In this document: positions 1 to 7,936 of the stretch, in pieces
How the letters are laid out: the number at the start of each line of letters is the position of its first letter
Position numbering within the stretch: the first letter of the stretch is position 1
NCBI RefSeq assembly: GCF_902728265.1
Contig: NZ_CACVBR010000007.1
Coordinates: 78,094 to 142,093, forward strand
DNA length: 64,000 nucleotides
Reading direction: 5' to 3'
Source: Chryseobacterium potabilaquae
GTDB taxonomy: Bacteria > Bacteroidota > Bacteroidia > Flavobacteriales > Weeksellaceae
Program-made: the position numbers and the translations under genes
The notes under the pieces: generated by a model
The model's database searches: none
What the model was told of the DNA's origin: nothing
Seen by the model: only the letters and a program-made list of their open reading frames with translations

Positions 1-331
1 GTTAATTTAAAATTTTATGTTGACTGATATTTTATATTCTCTATCACAAACTTACCAACCTTTATCAATAAATACAATCTATTAATAAAATTTTCATAAT
101 AGTAAAAAACTATAATTAGTAGGTAATTATAACGCTTATCCCATTTTTAATACATAATATATATATGCTGCAATTAAATTAATAAAATTTTAAACTCATT
201 TAAATAAAATCCAATAAAAACAATCATATTTAGAACCATTCAACATAACATTTACATTTTCCTAAATCATAAAATTGGTAGTTAATAAAAATTTTATACC
301 TTTATCAGTCATAAACATAAAGATGATACAT
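1..331. other. AT-rich non-coding stretch
   Basis: No convincing gene, RNA or terminator is visible here. The stretch is very AT-rich with poly-T and TATATA runs and contains no TAnnTTTG promoter element that I can place with confidence. It presumably holds the promoter of the haem-binding protein that begins near 332. Confidence 0.5.
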
Positions 332-793
332 ATGAAAAAGATATTAGTTGTGATATTGGTAGCTTTTGTAATTATTCAGTTTTTTCCTATTGATAAAAAC
401 AACCCTGCCCCTACGCCAGGAATGGATTTTTTAAAAATAAAAAAAACGCCTCCGGAAGTAGCAAAAATCATTAATACATCATGCTATGATTGCCATTCCA
501 ATGAAACAAAATATCCATGGTATGCTAATATTGCTCCTGCATCTTGGTATGTAAAAACCCATATTAGTGATGCAAGAAAACATTTGAACTTCTCTACTTT
601 TGCCGTATATGAACCTAAAGTACAAGCCGATAAATTACAAGGATGTGTAGAGTTAGTAGAATCTAAAGATATGCCTTTAGAATCTTATTATCTCGGACAT
701 CAAGACGCTAAATTGAGTGAAGAACAAAGACAAATATTAGTAAAATACTTTAAAAAGGTAAAAGAGGATACGGAAAGAGCTGGGGCTTTTTAA
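332..793 (+). CDS. haem-binding domain protein (CxxCH)
   Basis: About 153 residues starting at the ATG at 332; an ATG at 323 is also possible, while the in-frame TTG at 275 would put a non-signal extension in front. The N-terminus (MKKILVVILVAFVIIQFF) is a signal anchor. A single c-type haem motif CYDCH follows, then NETKYPWYANIAPASWYV, the signature of the small haem-binding domain family (Haem_bd) common in Bacteroidota. Such proteins sit in the periplasm, anchored in the inner membrane, and probably carry electrons; the partner is unknown. It ends 10 bp before the DCC1-type thiol oxidoreductase gene, so the two are probably cotranscribed. Confidence 0.8.
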   Translation: MKKILVVILVAFVIIQFFPIDKNNPAPTPGMDFLKIKKTPPEVAKIINTSCYDCHSNETKYPWYANIAPASWYVKTHISDARKHLNFSTFAVYEPKVQADKLQGCVELVESKDMPLESYYLGHQDAKLSEEQRQILVKYFKKVKEDTERAGAF

Positions 794-803
794 AAATTAA
801 GTT

Positions 804-1220
804 ATGCTAGAAAATTGGGAGAATAAACATATTGTTTTTTTTGATGGGGATTGCGGAGTCTGTAACTTTTGGGTTCAATGGATTCTTGAAAGAGATAGTA
901 AAGATCAATTCATGTTCGCCTCCCTTCAATCCTCTTTCGGACAAAAATTCTTATCTGAAAGAGGGTTAGATACTAAGGAATTCAATACTATGTATCTTTG
1001 GAAACCTAATACATATTATCTGATAAAGTCCCGCGCTGTATTACAGATTGCCAGTTTATTGGGTGGTGCTTATCAACTTCTTTCCGGTATTGGCAAAATA
1101 TTTCCTCGATTTTTAAATGATAAAATTTACGAGACCATCTCAAGAAACAGAATGAAACTCGCTAATCAGAAATGTTATCTGCCTACACCCCATCAAAGAA
1201 AAAAATTTATTGAGATTTAG
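804..1220 (+). CDS. DCC1-like thiol-disulfide oxidoreductase family protein (DUF393)
   Basis: 138 residues. Near the N-terminus it shows VFFDGDCGVCNFWVQWIL, the DxxCxxC motif that defines the DUF393/DCC family, whose two cysteines are predicted to form a thioredoxin-like redox centre. The rest (RDSKDQFMFASLQS, LWKPNTYYLIKSRAVLQIASLLGG) fits the family throughout, and the length is normal. No signal peptide is seen. It lies 10 bp after the haem-binding protein and is convergent with the amylase gene, the two stop codons being three bases apart with no hairpin between them. The substrate is unknown. Confidence 0.85.
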   Translation: MLENWENKHIVFFDGDCGVCNFWVQWILERDSKDQFMFASLQSSFGQKFLSERGLDTKEFNTMYLWKPNTYYLIKSRAVLQIASLLGGAYQLLSGIGKIFPRFLNDKIYETISRNRMKLANQKCYLPTPHQRKKFIEI

Positions 1221-1223
1221 CTT

Positions 1224-2666
1224 TTATTGATTTATCGACCAAATAGAATAACTATTTGGGGGACATTGTATCTTTACTCGTTTATCTGTTTCAGTAGTGG
1301 GATACCATGAAGAATGACCGGTAAAATCTTTAAGCTGCTTATTTTCCCAATGAGTATCGACCCACCTTTCTTGCCAATTTGAAGAACTATTGATATAAAT
1401 TATCAATCCCGGATTTCCATTATATCCATTTCTTCTTGCAATATACTCATCCTGATCTACATGAAGAATTGACGTTGTTCCTGTTGCTTTATTATTATGA
1501 ATCCAAATCAGGTTATTGAGCTTATCCTTATTGAGCCATTCTTCATAATCTCTATAAAAAATAGTAGGATAGCCTTCATGTGATAAGATATATGCATACG
1601 CTAACATTTTGTTATTAATAATGTCTGTATCATGATTGGCGACAAAAGTAACGGCTCTAAAAGGATTTCTTTTCCACATCATATCATCCTTCAACGCATT
1701 CAAATTTCCATTGTCAAAAGCCTCATCCATTTTATAAAACGCTGCAAAATCAAAAACAGAGCTATTCGCCTTGTTTGCCCACCATTCTAAAGTATCTACA
1801 TTGGAATCCCATAGCTCTCCTACCGAAAATCCACCTACATTTTTATTCCATGCATTCACTACCCAAGGTCCAAAACCTTTCACATAATCAAATCTCCACC
1901 CATCAAATTTCATTACATTTTTATAGTATTTCCCCACAGAATCTTCTCTTCCCCAAAGCCAATCTTGAACATAAGGATTTGCATGGCATAAATCCGGAAA
2001 ACCTCCAAAAGCTCCTTCATCATTCGTTCCGTGGCTATTTTTATAAAAATCATTATAATTTCGAGGAAACTTCCCAGACGCAATTCCTGAAAAATTAGTC
2101 CAAGTATCCGTTCCAGTAAAAGGATTTTTTTCTAATTGCCCTCCACTATTATGATTAATCACTATATCAGCATACACTTTTATTTTTTCCGCATGTGCTT
2201 TTGTAATTAAAGCTTCCAATTCAACTCTTGAACCAAAACGAGTTTCTATATTCCCATTCTGATTGTAGTCTCCAAAATCATAATAATCAGTTGGATCATA
2301 TCCCATGGAAAGGGCACCATTTTGTGCTTTGGAAACCGGCGGTAGCCAGACTGCTCCTATGCCTGCTTTAGACCAATCTGTCAATTTTCCCTTCAATATA
2401 TTCCACCAATTTCCACCAGCAGGAACATCCCAATAAAAACCTTGCATTAAAACTCCCTCTGTAGAGGCAGCAAAAGAATTTTCATTGCCCAATATATTAC
2501 CGTCACCAAAAGATCTTCCATCATGAAAAGTAACATCAGTAACTGTATTAATAGTGTTATCTGATTTTAATTTATCCGGAAGAGGCTGAATACAATCATC
2601 ATTCCCTTGACAAGAGCTTAAAGCCCAAAACATTAAAAAAGTGGTTATAGTATATATATTCTTCAT
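1224..2666 (-). CDS. alpha-amylase, GH13 (GH13_7-like) lipoprotein
   Basis: 480 residues. The N-terminus is a lipoprotein signal with lipobox LSSC (Cys19) followed by QGNDD, an acidic stretch like the surface-export signals of Flavobacteriia lipoproteins, so an outer-surface location is plausible. The GH13 barrel carries the catalytic residues Asp260 (GWRFDYVKG), Glu284 (VGELWD) and Asp346 (FVANHDTD). Long stretches such as GFYWDVPAGGNWW, MGYDPTDYYDFG, TRFGS, FGGFPDLCH and PTIFYRDYEEWLNKDKL closely resemble, from memory, the secreted amylases of Pyrococcus/Thermococcus (subfamily GH13_7). It should hydrolyse alpha-1,4-glucans such as starch. It is a stand-alone gene with no SusC/SusD pair nearby. 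Confidence 0.92.
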   Translation of the reverse strand: MKNIYTITTFLMFWALSSCQGNDDCIQPLPDKLKSDNTINTVTDVTFHDGRSFGDGNILGNENSFAASTEGVLMQGFYWDVPAGGNWWNILKGKLTDWSKAGIGAVWLPPVSKAQNGALSMGYDPTDYYDFGDYNQNGNIETRFGSRVELEALITKAHAEKIKVYADIVINHNSGGQLEKNPFTGTDTWTNFSGIASGKFPRNYNDFYKNSHGTNDEGAFGGFPDLCHANPYVQDWLWGREDSVGKYYKNVMKFDGWRFDYVKGFGPWVVNAWNKNVGGFSVGELWDSNVDTLEWWANKANSSVFDFAAFYKMDEAFDNGNLNALKDDMMWKRNPFRAVTFVANHDTDIINNKMLAYAYILSHEGYPTIFYRDYEEWLNKDKLNNLIWIHNNKATGTTSILHVDQDEYIARRNGYNGNPGLIIYINSSSNWQERWVDTHWENKQLKDFTGHSSWYPTTETDKRVKIQCPPNSYSIWSINQ

Positions 2667-2694
2667 ATAATAACAATAGCTAGTAGTCGATCAA

Positions 2695-2702
2695 CAAAAA
2701 TA
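2695..2702 (-). promoter_or_regulatory. -7 element of the amylase promoter
   Basis: On the minus strand this reads TATTTTTG, matching the Bacteroidota -7 consensus TAnnTTTG. It lies about 28 bases upstream of the amylase ATG. No clear TTG -33 box was seen at the usual spacing. Confidence 0.5.
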
Positions 2703-2838
2703 CAATTTCAATATAAAAAATATCACATATTAGTGATATAATTTAATATTTTAGAATAATCTGAAGTATAAGGAAATGAAAACATCATTAAAAAATCATA
2801 AACTTTTAATATTTTCGATACAATTTTCTATTATTCCA

Positions 2839-2846
2839 TATATTTG
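2839..2846 (+). promoter_or_regulatory. -7 element for the DUF4290-murA operon
   Basis: TATATTTG followed by CAC, an exact TAnnTTTG match. Only six bases separate it from the ATG at 2853, so transcription should start at or beside the start codon (leaderless or nearly so). Confidence 0.6.
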
Positions 2847-2852
2847 CACATT

Positions 2853-3503
2853 ATGGAATATAACACCCAAAAAACTCAGCTTCATATGCCAGAGTATGGC
2901 AGAATTATACAGCAATTGGTTGAACGTTGCAAAGAACTCCCTTCCAAAGAGGAAAGGAATGAAATGTCGAGGGCGATTATTGATTTTATGGGGCAGAGAA
3001 ATCCTCAGCTTAGGGATGAAGAAAACTACAATCATAAACTGTGGGATCATCTTTTTATTCTGGCTAATTATGATTTGGATGTAGATTCACCTTTTCCATT
3101 TCCTACTATAGAGCAATTATCGGAAAAACCAAAAAGAATGGAGTATCCGAAACTACAGGGTGATTTCAAATTTTATGGGAAAAGTATTCTTCAATTAATT
3201 GAAAAAGCGATCGAGCTGGAAACCGGAGATGAGAAAGAGGCTTTGATTGAGGTTATTGCTAATAATATGAAAAAATCATATAATGTATATAATAAAGAAC
3301 ATGTTACTGATGATGTGATTTTTCGCCACTTGAAAGAACTTTCAGAAAACAGACTGGATCTTACAGGAATTGAGACCCTGGAAAAAAGTAAAATTTATTA
3401 CACCAGCAACAACAACAGAAATAACAATAATAACAATAAGAATAATAACAAAAACAATAACCAGTCTAATAAGAAGCGGCATAATTATAAAAATAGAAAA
3501 TAA
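2853..3503 (+). CDS. DUF4290 domain-containing protein
   Basis: 216 residues from the ATG at 2853. This start is preferred over the in-frame TTG at 2844, which lies inside the promoter -7 box. The body (EYGRIIQQLVERCKELPSKEER, QRNPQLRD..NYNHKLWDHLFILANYDLDVDSPFPFP) matches DUF4290, a Bacteroidota-specific family of unknown function. The C-terminus is a low-complexity tail rich in Asn, Lys and Arg, encoded by AAC/AAT triplet runs (about 3405-3470), presumably flexible and perhaps nucleic-acid binding. Its stop overlaps the murA start as TAATG, so the two are translationally coupled. Confidence 0.85.
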   Translation: MEYNTQKTQLHMPEYGRIIQQLVERCKELPSKEERNEMSRAIIDFMGQRNPQLRDEENYNHKLWDHLFILANYDLDVDSPFPFPTIEQLSEKPKRMEYPKLQGDFKFYGKSILQLIEKAIELETGDEKEALIEVIANNMKKSYNVYNKEHVTDDVIFRHLKELSENRLDLTGIETLEKSKIYYTSNNNRNNNNNNKNNNKNNNQSNKKRHNYKNRK

Positions 3504-4810
3504 TGAGCGGGACATTTCAAATAAGAGGAGGAAAAAAACTACATGGTGAGATCACTCCACAAGGAGCAAAAAATGAAGCTCTACAAATTTTATGCGCTGT
3601 TTTATTAACTAGTGAAGAGGTTAGAATTAAAAATATCCCTGATATTCATGATGTAAACAGACTTATTGAAATTTTAGGTGATTTTGGAGTGAAAGTCACT
3701 AAAAATAGCCATGGTGATTATACTTTTAAAGCTGATGAAGTTAATTTTGACTACATAAAATCAAAAGAATTTAAGAAAGATGGAGCAAAATTAAGAGGTT
3801 CCATCATGCTTTTAGGCCCTATGTTAGCAAAATATGGTGAAGCATATATGCCAACTCCAGGAGGAGATAAAATTGGAAGAAGAAGACTGGATACTCATTT
3901 CCAAGGTCTGGTAGAACTAGGTGCTGAGTTCAAATATGATGAAGAGGAATGTTTTTATTCATTAAAAGCCAAAGAATTAAGAGGTAAATTTATTTTATTA
4001 GAAGAGGCTTCTGTAACCGGAACGGCCAATATAGTAATGGCAGCAGCTTTAGCAAAAGGTAAAACAAGGATTTACAATGCAGCATGTGAGCCCTATCTTC
4101 AGCAACTTTGTAAAATGTTGAATAGAATGGGTGCTAATATTTCTGGTATTGGTTCAAATCTTTTAACTATTGAGGGAGTAGATTATCTTCGCGGAACAGA
4201 ACATACAATGCTGCCTGACATGGTAGAGATTGGTTCATGGATCGGCTTAGCGGCGATGACAAAATCTGAAATGACCATCAAAAATGTAAATTGGAATCAA
4301 TTAGGGGTTATACCTAATACTTTTAGAAAATTAGGAATTCAGCTGGAACAAAGCAATGACGACATTTACATTCCAGCTCAAGAGCATTATAGAATACAAA
4401 AATTTATTGACGGATCAATTCTTACCGTTTCCGATGCTCCATGGCCAGGATTCACTCCCGATTTATTATCCATTATTTTAGTAGTAGCGACGCAGGCAAA
4501 AGGAAGTTTATTGATTCACCAAAAAATGTTTGAATCAAGATTGTTTTTTGTAGATAAATTAATAGACATGGGAGCTCAAATCATTTTATGTGATCCACAC
4601 CGAGCTACTGTTATTGGTTTAAATCATGAAACTCCATTAAGAGGGACTACATTAACCTCTCCAGATATTAGAGCAGGAAATGCCCTACTTATTGCAGCAT
4701 TATCCGCTGAAGGTAAATCAATAATTCATAACATTGAACAGATAGACCGAGGATATGAAAATATTGACGGTAGATTGAAAGCTCTTGGAGCTGATATTCA
4801 AAGAATTTAA
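3503..4810 (+). CDS. murA: UDP-N-acetylglucosamine 1-carboxyvinyltransferase MurA
   Basis: 435 residues, normal length. It transfers enolpyruvate from PEP to UDP-GlcNAc in the cytoplasm, the first committed step of peptidoglycan synthesis. The N-terminal GGKKLHGEITPQGAKNEAL carries the catalytic Lys. The loop that normally reads PGGCxIG, with the Cys that fosfomycin alkylates (Cys115 of E. coli), here reads PGGDKIGRRRLDTH, so the position is Asp122 (codon GAT at 3866-3868). Asp at this place is known from Mycobacterium and Chlamydia MurA and gives intrinsic fosfomycin resistance. It is coupled to DUF4290 upstream and ends at a strong palindromic terminator. Confidence 0.95.
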   Translation: MSGTFQIRGGKKLHGEITPQGAKNEALQILCAVLLTSEEVRIKNIPDIHDVNRLIEILGDFGVKVTKNSHGDYTFKADEVNFDYIKSKEFKKDGAKLRGSIMLLGPMLAKYGEAYMPTPGGDKIGRRRLDTHFQGLVELGAEFKYDEEECFYSLKAKELRGKFILLEEASVTGTANIVMAAALAKGKTRIYNAACEPYLQQLCKMLNRMGANISGIGSNLLTIEGVDYLRGTEHTMLPDMVEIGSWIGLAAMTKSEMTIKNVNWNQLGVIPNTFRKLGIQLEQSNDDIYIPAQEHYRIQKFIDGSILTVSDAPWPGFTPDLLSIILVVATQAKGSLLIHQKMFESRLFFVDKLIDMGAQIILCDPHRATVIGLNHETPLRGTTLTSPDIRAGNALLIAALSAEGKSIIHNIEQIDRGYENIDGRLKALGADIQRI

Positions 4811-4830
4811 ATTCCAATATATGATATTCA

Positions 4831-4858
4831 AAAAGCGTTCAAAATTTTGAACGCTTTT
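4831..4858. terminator. bidirectional terminator between murA and DUF2207
   Basis: A perfect 28-bp palindrome (arms AAAAGCGTTCAAAA / TTTTGAACGCTTTT) sits between convergent genes. The T-run on each strand comes from the palindrome's own A/T ends. Confidence 0.85.
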
Positions 4859-4881
4859 ATTTTATTTTTCATAAAACGGAA

Positions 4882-6780
4882 TTACCAACCACCGCCTCCG
4901 CCGCCGCCTCCGCCGCCTCCAGAGAATCCTCCACCACCAGATCCACTTCCGGAACTAGATGGCTGGGTAGAAGCCGTTTGAATAGAATTGGTAAGACTTG
5001 AATTCAAAGTATTGGTAAAAGAATAATAGTTCATGGACGTCCCATGATACCATGTATTATTATATTCCGTTGACATTTTCTTTACTATCTCATCAAATTT
5101 CTTTCCCCAAATTTCATCAACACCAAGAACCATAGCAAAAGGCAAAAGAGCTTCAAAAATCTGAGGTGTCATTTGAGGAGGGTTATGAAATTTCAACTGT
5201 TCATTTTCAGCAGCTCCCATATACATTTTAAACCCTTCAATCAACGATTGTTTTTTTAATTTTTCCTCTGAAGGCCTTTTTATCAAATATTGATAAATAA
5301 TTAAAGAAACAAACCCAATTACAATAAAAATATAACAAATATTGAAATTATTGCTCACCACTGCATCGTGACCGAAATTGATCATATTACCCATACCAAA
5401 AAGCAAAAGGAAAGGTAATGGTATTAGAAATTTCCAGGATAAATTTTTGACTAAAAGGGCAATCACGATAAAGACAACTAAAAAAACAATATATAAAAAT
5501 CCGCCAACAATTAGTTTTTCAACCTCAGGGTACATCCTGTAACTTAAAAATAATCCAATTATATACACGACAGTAACAAGAAGAAAGGGAAATACAATTT
5601 TGCTTCCATTATTACCTTCATTTAAAAATTCATCATGCTGCAATTTTAGTGTTTCCTTGAAATTGTTTACAGCGGTTTCTATTTTTTCGTCATACTTACC
5701 ATCAAACCTCACTATATCATTTCCCCCTTTGAATAAAGAATTCATTAAATTATGTTCTTCTTTTGGTAAAGATTCACCTGGTTGTTTCAACTTTTTTAAA
5801 GTAAAAATCTTCTTATGAAAAAAACCTAAAATACCGGTTTCCTCACTTTCAACAATTTTAATATATCCCTTTACTGCCAAACTAATAATCGATGCCGTAA
5901 TATATTTATTTTTAAAATTTTCGGTTTTGATATATCCTAAAGAAGCGGGAGATAAATTTTCCGGAATACTGAACTGAGGATACACGATAGGTTTTACAGG
6001 ATCAACCCCATATTTTCTCCAGGTAGAATAATAATAAAATACCAAAGCTGATAAAACAATAAATCCTCCTATTAGAATCCCATATATTTCAAGAAAAGTA
6101 GGAGGTGGAGGTGGTATCATAATTCCTTTCTGAAATCCTGCAGCAATACTTAAACCCTCATTAATCCCTAAATTATAAGCCGACCATTCTATAGAGTTAT
6201 CAGATAAAATTTTTGAAGTACAATCTCGAGAAGTGCTTCCATATGCTCCTTTATAGCAAGAGTTCTGAACTATTTTAGAGCCTTCGGGAAGTATCACCTT
6301 TGCTGAGAGAGAATCAATAGGAAAATCCCAAGCTGTCCCATTTACATTCCAATATAATTCATCATATTTTTCGAAAAAACCTATTTGATGATCTGTTTTG
6401 TATTGTATTTCATAGTCGTAATCTCCAGGATCTAAAATAACATCTTTATTTCCTACATAAATTTTCAAAAAACCGTCTTCAATTTTTTCATGATATTCCT
6501 CATCAACTCCATTTTTCTTTACAGAAATTATTTCATATTTTACTTTCTGAGTTCTATTATTTAAGTTTCTTGATAAGGGCAATACCCTATAAATTCCTCT
6601 TTTAATATACTCACCCAAAGAATGAACTTTAATATTTTCCGTAACGGTGACTGCTGAGTTTTTATCAATGACAAGATCCGAATGAAAATACAAAATCTTT
6701 TCGACCTCTATTTTGTCTTGTTCTTGTGCAAAAGTTGTTGCATAAAAAAGAAGATGGAAAAATAACAAAACCTTCTTCAT
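4882..6780 (-). CDS. DUF2207 domain-containing membrane protein
   Basis: 632 residues. A signal peptide (MKKVLLFFHLLFYATTFAQ) is followed by a large extracytoplasmic DUF2207 domain (residues about 20-220: ITVTENIKVHSLGEYIKRGIYR, YEIQYKTDHQIGFFEKYDELYWNVNGTAWDFPI). Then come one membrane segment, a cytoplasmic portion, a hydrophobic block of several helices, and a C-terminal Gly/Ser tail ending in a run of about eleven glycines and Trp. That architecture is typical of the family. The function is unknown. It begins 4 bp after lemA, and LemA-DUF2207 pairing is very common, so the two probably act together at the membrane. Confidence 0.9.
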   Translation of the reverse strand: MKKVLLFFHLLFYATTFAQEQDKIEVEKILYFHSDLVIDKNSAVTVTENIKVHSLGEYIKRGIYRVLPLSRNLNNRTQKVKYEIISVKKNGVDEEYHEKIEDGFLKIYVGNKDVILDPGDYDYEIQYKTDHQIGFFEKYDELYWNVNGTAWDFPIDSLSAKVILPEGSKIVQNSCYKGAYGSTSRDCTSKILSDNSIEWSAYNLGINEGLSIAAGFQKGIMIPPPPPTFLEIYGILIGGFIVLSALVFYYYSTWRKYGVDPVKPIVYPQFSIPENLSPASLGYIKTENFKNKYITASIISLAVKGYIKIVESEETGILGFFHKKIFTLKKLKQPGESLPKEEHNLMNSLFKGGNDIVRFDGKYDEKIETAVNNFKETLKLQHDEFLNEGNNGSKIVFPFLLVTVVYIIGLFLSYRMYPEVEKLIVGGFLYIVFLVVFIVIALLVKNLSWKFLIPLPFLLLFGMGNMINFGHDAVVSNNFNICYIFIVIGFVSLIIYQYLIKRPSEEKLKKQSLIEGFKMYMGAAENEQLKFHNPPQMTPQIFEALLPFAMVLGVDEIWGKKFDEIVKKMSTEYNNTWYHGTSMNYYSFTNTLNSSLTNSIQTASTQPSSSGSGSGGGGFSGGGGGGGGGGGW

Positions 6781-6784
6781 AACC

Positions 6785-7339
6785 CTAGAATTTCACCGTT
6801 GGAACTTCTCGCTCTGCGATATTCTGCAATTCAAAAAATGGAGATTTTTCAAATTTATACATATTGGCTACCACATTACTTGGAAAAGATTCAACTAATG
6901 TATTATTCTCACGTACTGTTCCATTATAATATCTTCTGGACTTCTCTATATCATTCTCTATAGAAGTCAACTCATTTTGTAATTGTTGAAAGTTAGTATT
7001 CGCTTTCAGATCAGGATATTGTTCTGCTACTGCAAATAAGTTCATCATAGCCTGATTGAGGTTTTTCTCAGCTACTTCTTTAGACTCTACAGAGCTCGCT
7101 CCCACAGCTTGGGCTCTGGCTCTGGTTACGCTATCTAAAGTATCTCTTTCATGAACTGCATATCCTTTTACTGTTTCTACTAAATTAGGAATTAAATCAT
7201 GGCGTTTTTTAAGCATGACATCAATACTGCTCCATGCTTCTTGTACCAGATTTTTCAATTTTACCAAACGATTATATACAGACACACCGTACATAATAAA
7301 TAATATCGCTAAACCAATTACAATAATTAAAGGTATCAT
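6785..7339 (-). CDS. lemA: LemA family protein
   Basis: 184 residues from the Met at 7339 (MIPLIIVIGLAILFIMYGVSVYNRLVKLKN). An upstream in-frame start at 7360 would add seven residues before the membrane segment and is less likely. After one N-terminal transmembrane helix comes the LemA core: NLVQEAWSSIDVMLKKRHDLIPNLVETVKGY, ERDTLDSVTRARAQA and QLQNELTSIENDIEKSRRYYNGTVRENNTLVESFPSNVVA. LemA proteins are helical-bundle membrane proteins of unsettled function. It is the first gene of a two-gene unit with the DUF2207 protein. Confidence 0.93.
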   Translation of the reverse strand: MIPLIIVIGLAILFIMYGVSVYNRLVKLKNLVQEAWSSIDVMLKKRHDLIPNLVETVKGYAVHERDTLDSVTRARAQAVGASSVESKEVAEKNLNQAMMNLFAVAEQYPDLKANTNFQQLQNELTSIENDIEKSRRYYNGTVRENNTLVESFPSNVVANMYKFEKSPFFELQNIAEREVPTVKF

Positions 7340-7390
7340 AGTGTTAAAATTTAAATACATCTAAAAATAGTTTTTTTTTCAATACAATCT

Positions 7391-7425
7391 AAAAAAGGAT
7401 AACCAAAAATCAGCTATCCCTTTTA
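7391..7425 (-). terminator. probable terminator of the NIL-domain gene
   Basis: An imperfect hairpin with arms AAAAGGATA and TATCCCTTTT lies just downstream of the minus-strand gene ending at 7450. Confidence 0.45.
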
Positions 7426-7449
7426 TAATTAAAACTATATGAATCTCTC

Positions 7450-7761
7450 TCAAGAGTATTTCCTACAAATGTATTCCACAGTGGTACTCAAAAGTTTATT
7501 TTTGGTTAAATAAAGCTCCAGCTCTTGATAGTCGTCTGAATTGGCACTAATATACAACTGTACCGACCCAAAGCTTCTCCCATTTATATATTCCACATTA
7601 ACTGACAACACCCTATTGCAAATACCAAATTGATGATAAATTGTATTCATTAATTGTTCGAACTTCATTTTTCCATTCAGTTCAATTTCTATTATTAATT
7701 CTCTTTTTGGCTGATTCAGTTTATTCAGTAAAATCTGCAAATTCGGATTAGGAGTAATCAT
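7450..7761 (-). CDS. free-standing NIL-domain-like protein
   Basis: 103 residues. From about residue 20 it reads ELIIEIELNGKMKFEQLMNT, GICNRVLSVNVEYINGRSFG and SVQLYISANSDDYQELELYL. This follows the pattern of the NIL domain, the ferredoxin-fold regulatory domain at the C-terminus of the methionine-importer ATPase MetN (there typically ...NIEYIQGxxFGxLxVxL). No ATPase domain precedes it; the upstream DNA is non-coding and ends in the terminator of another gene. It could be a genuine single-domain ligand-binding or protein-interaction module, or the surviving tail of an old metN. No metI or metQ is nearby. Domain call moderate, function unknown. Confidence 0.6.
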   Translation of the reverse strand: MITPNPNLQILLNKLNQPKRELIIEIELNGKMKFEQLMNTIYHQFGICNRVLSVNVEYINGRSFGSVQLYISANSDDYQELELYLTKNKLLSTTVEYICRKYS

Positions 7762-7833
7762 AGCTAAACATTTTTGGTTACGTGTATTTTTTCTTCATTT
7801 AATTTGATATATTAAATTCTATTTGACAAAAAT

Positions 7834-7877
7834 AAAAAAAATATTAGTCTACAAAATTAATAGACTAATATTTTTTT
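7834..7877 (-). terminator. terminator downstream of the YiiX-like gene
   Basis: A long inverted repeat: arms of 16 bases (AAAAAATATTAGTCTA and its complement) around a nine-base loop, with T-runs outside. It ends the minus-strand unit DUF1801-YiiX. Confidence 0.75.
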
Positions 7878-7936
7878 ATTTCTATTTTAATAAATGAAGT
7901 AGATAAAAAAATAATTAATCCACTATAACATCAACC

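Noticed and set aside
2776..3084. Open frame overlapping the DUF4290 start
   Set aside because: No family features, and it overlaps a recognised protein in another frame.
4882..4940. GC-rich CCGCCGCCT run as a possible foreign insert or repeat element
   Set aside because: It encodes the poly-Gly tail typical of DUF2207 proteins.
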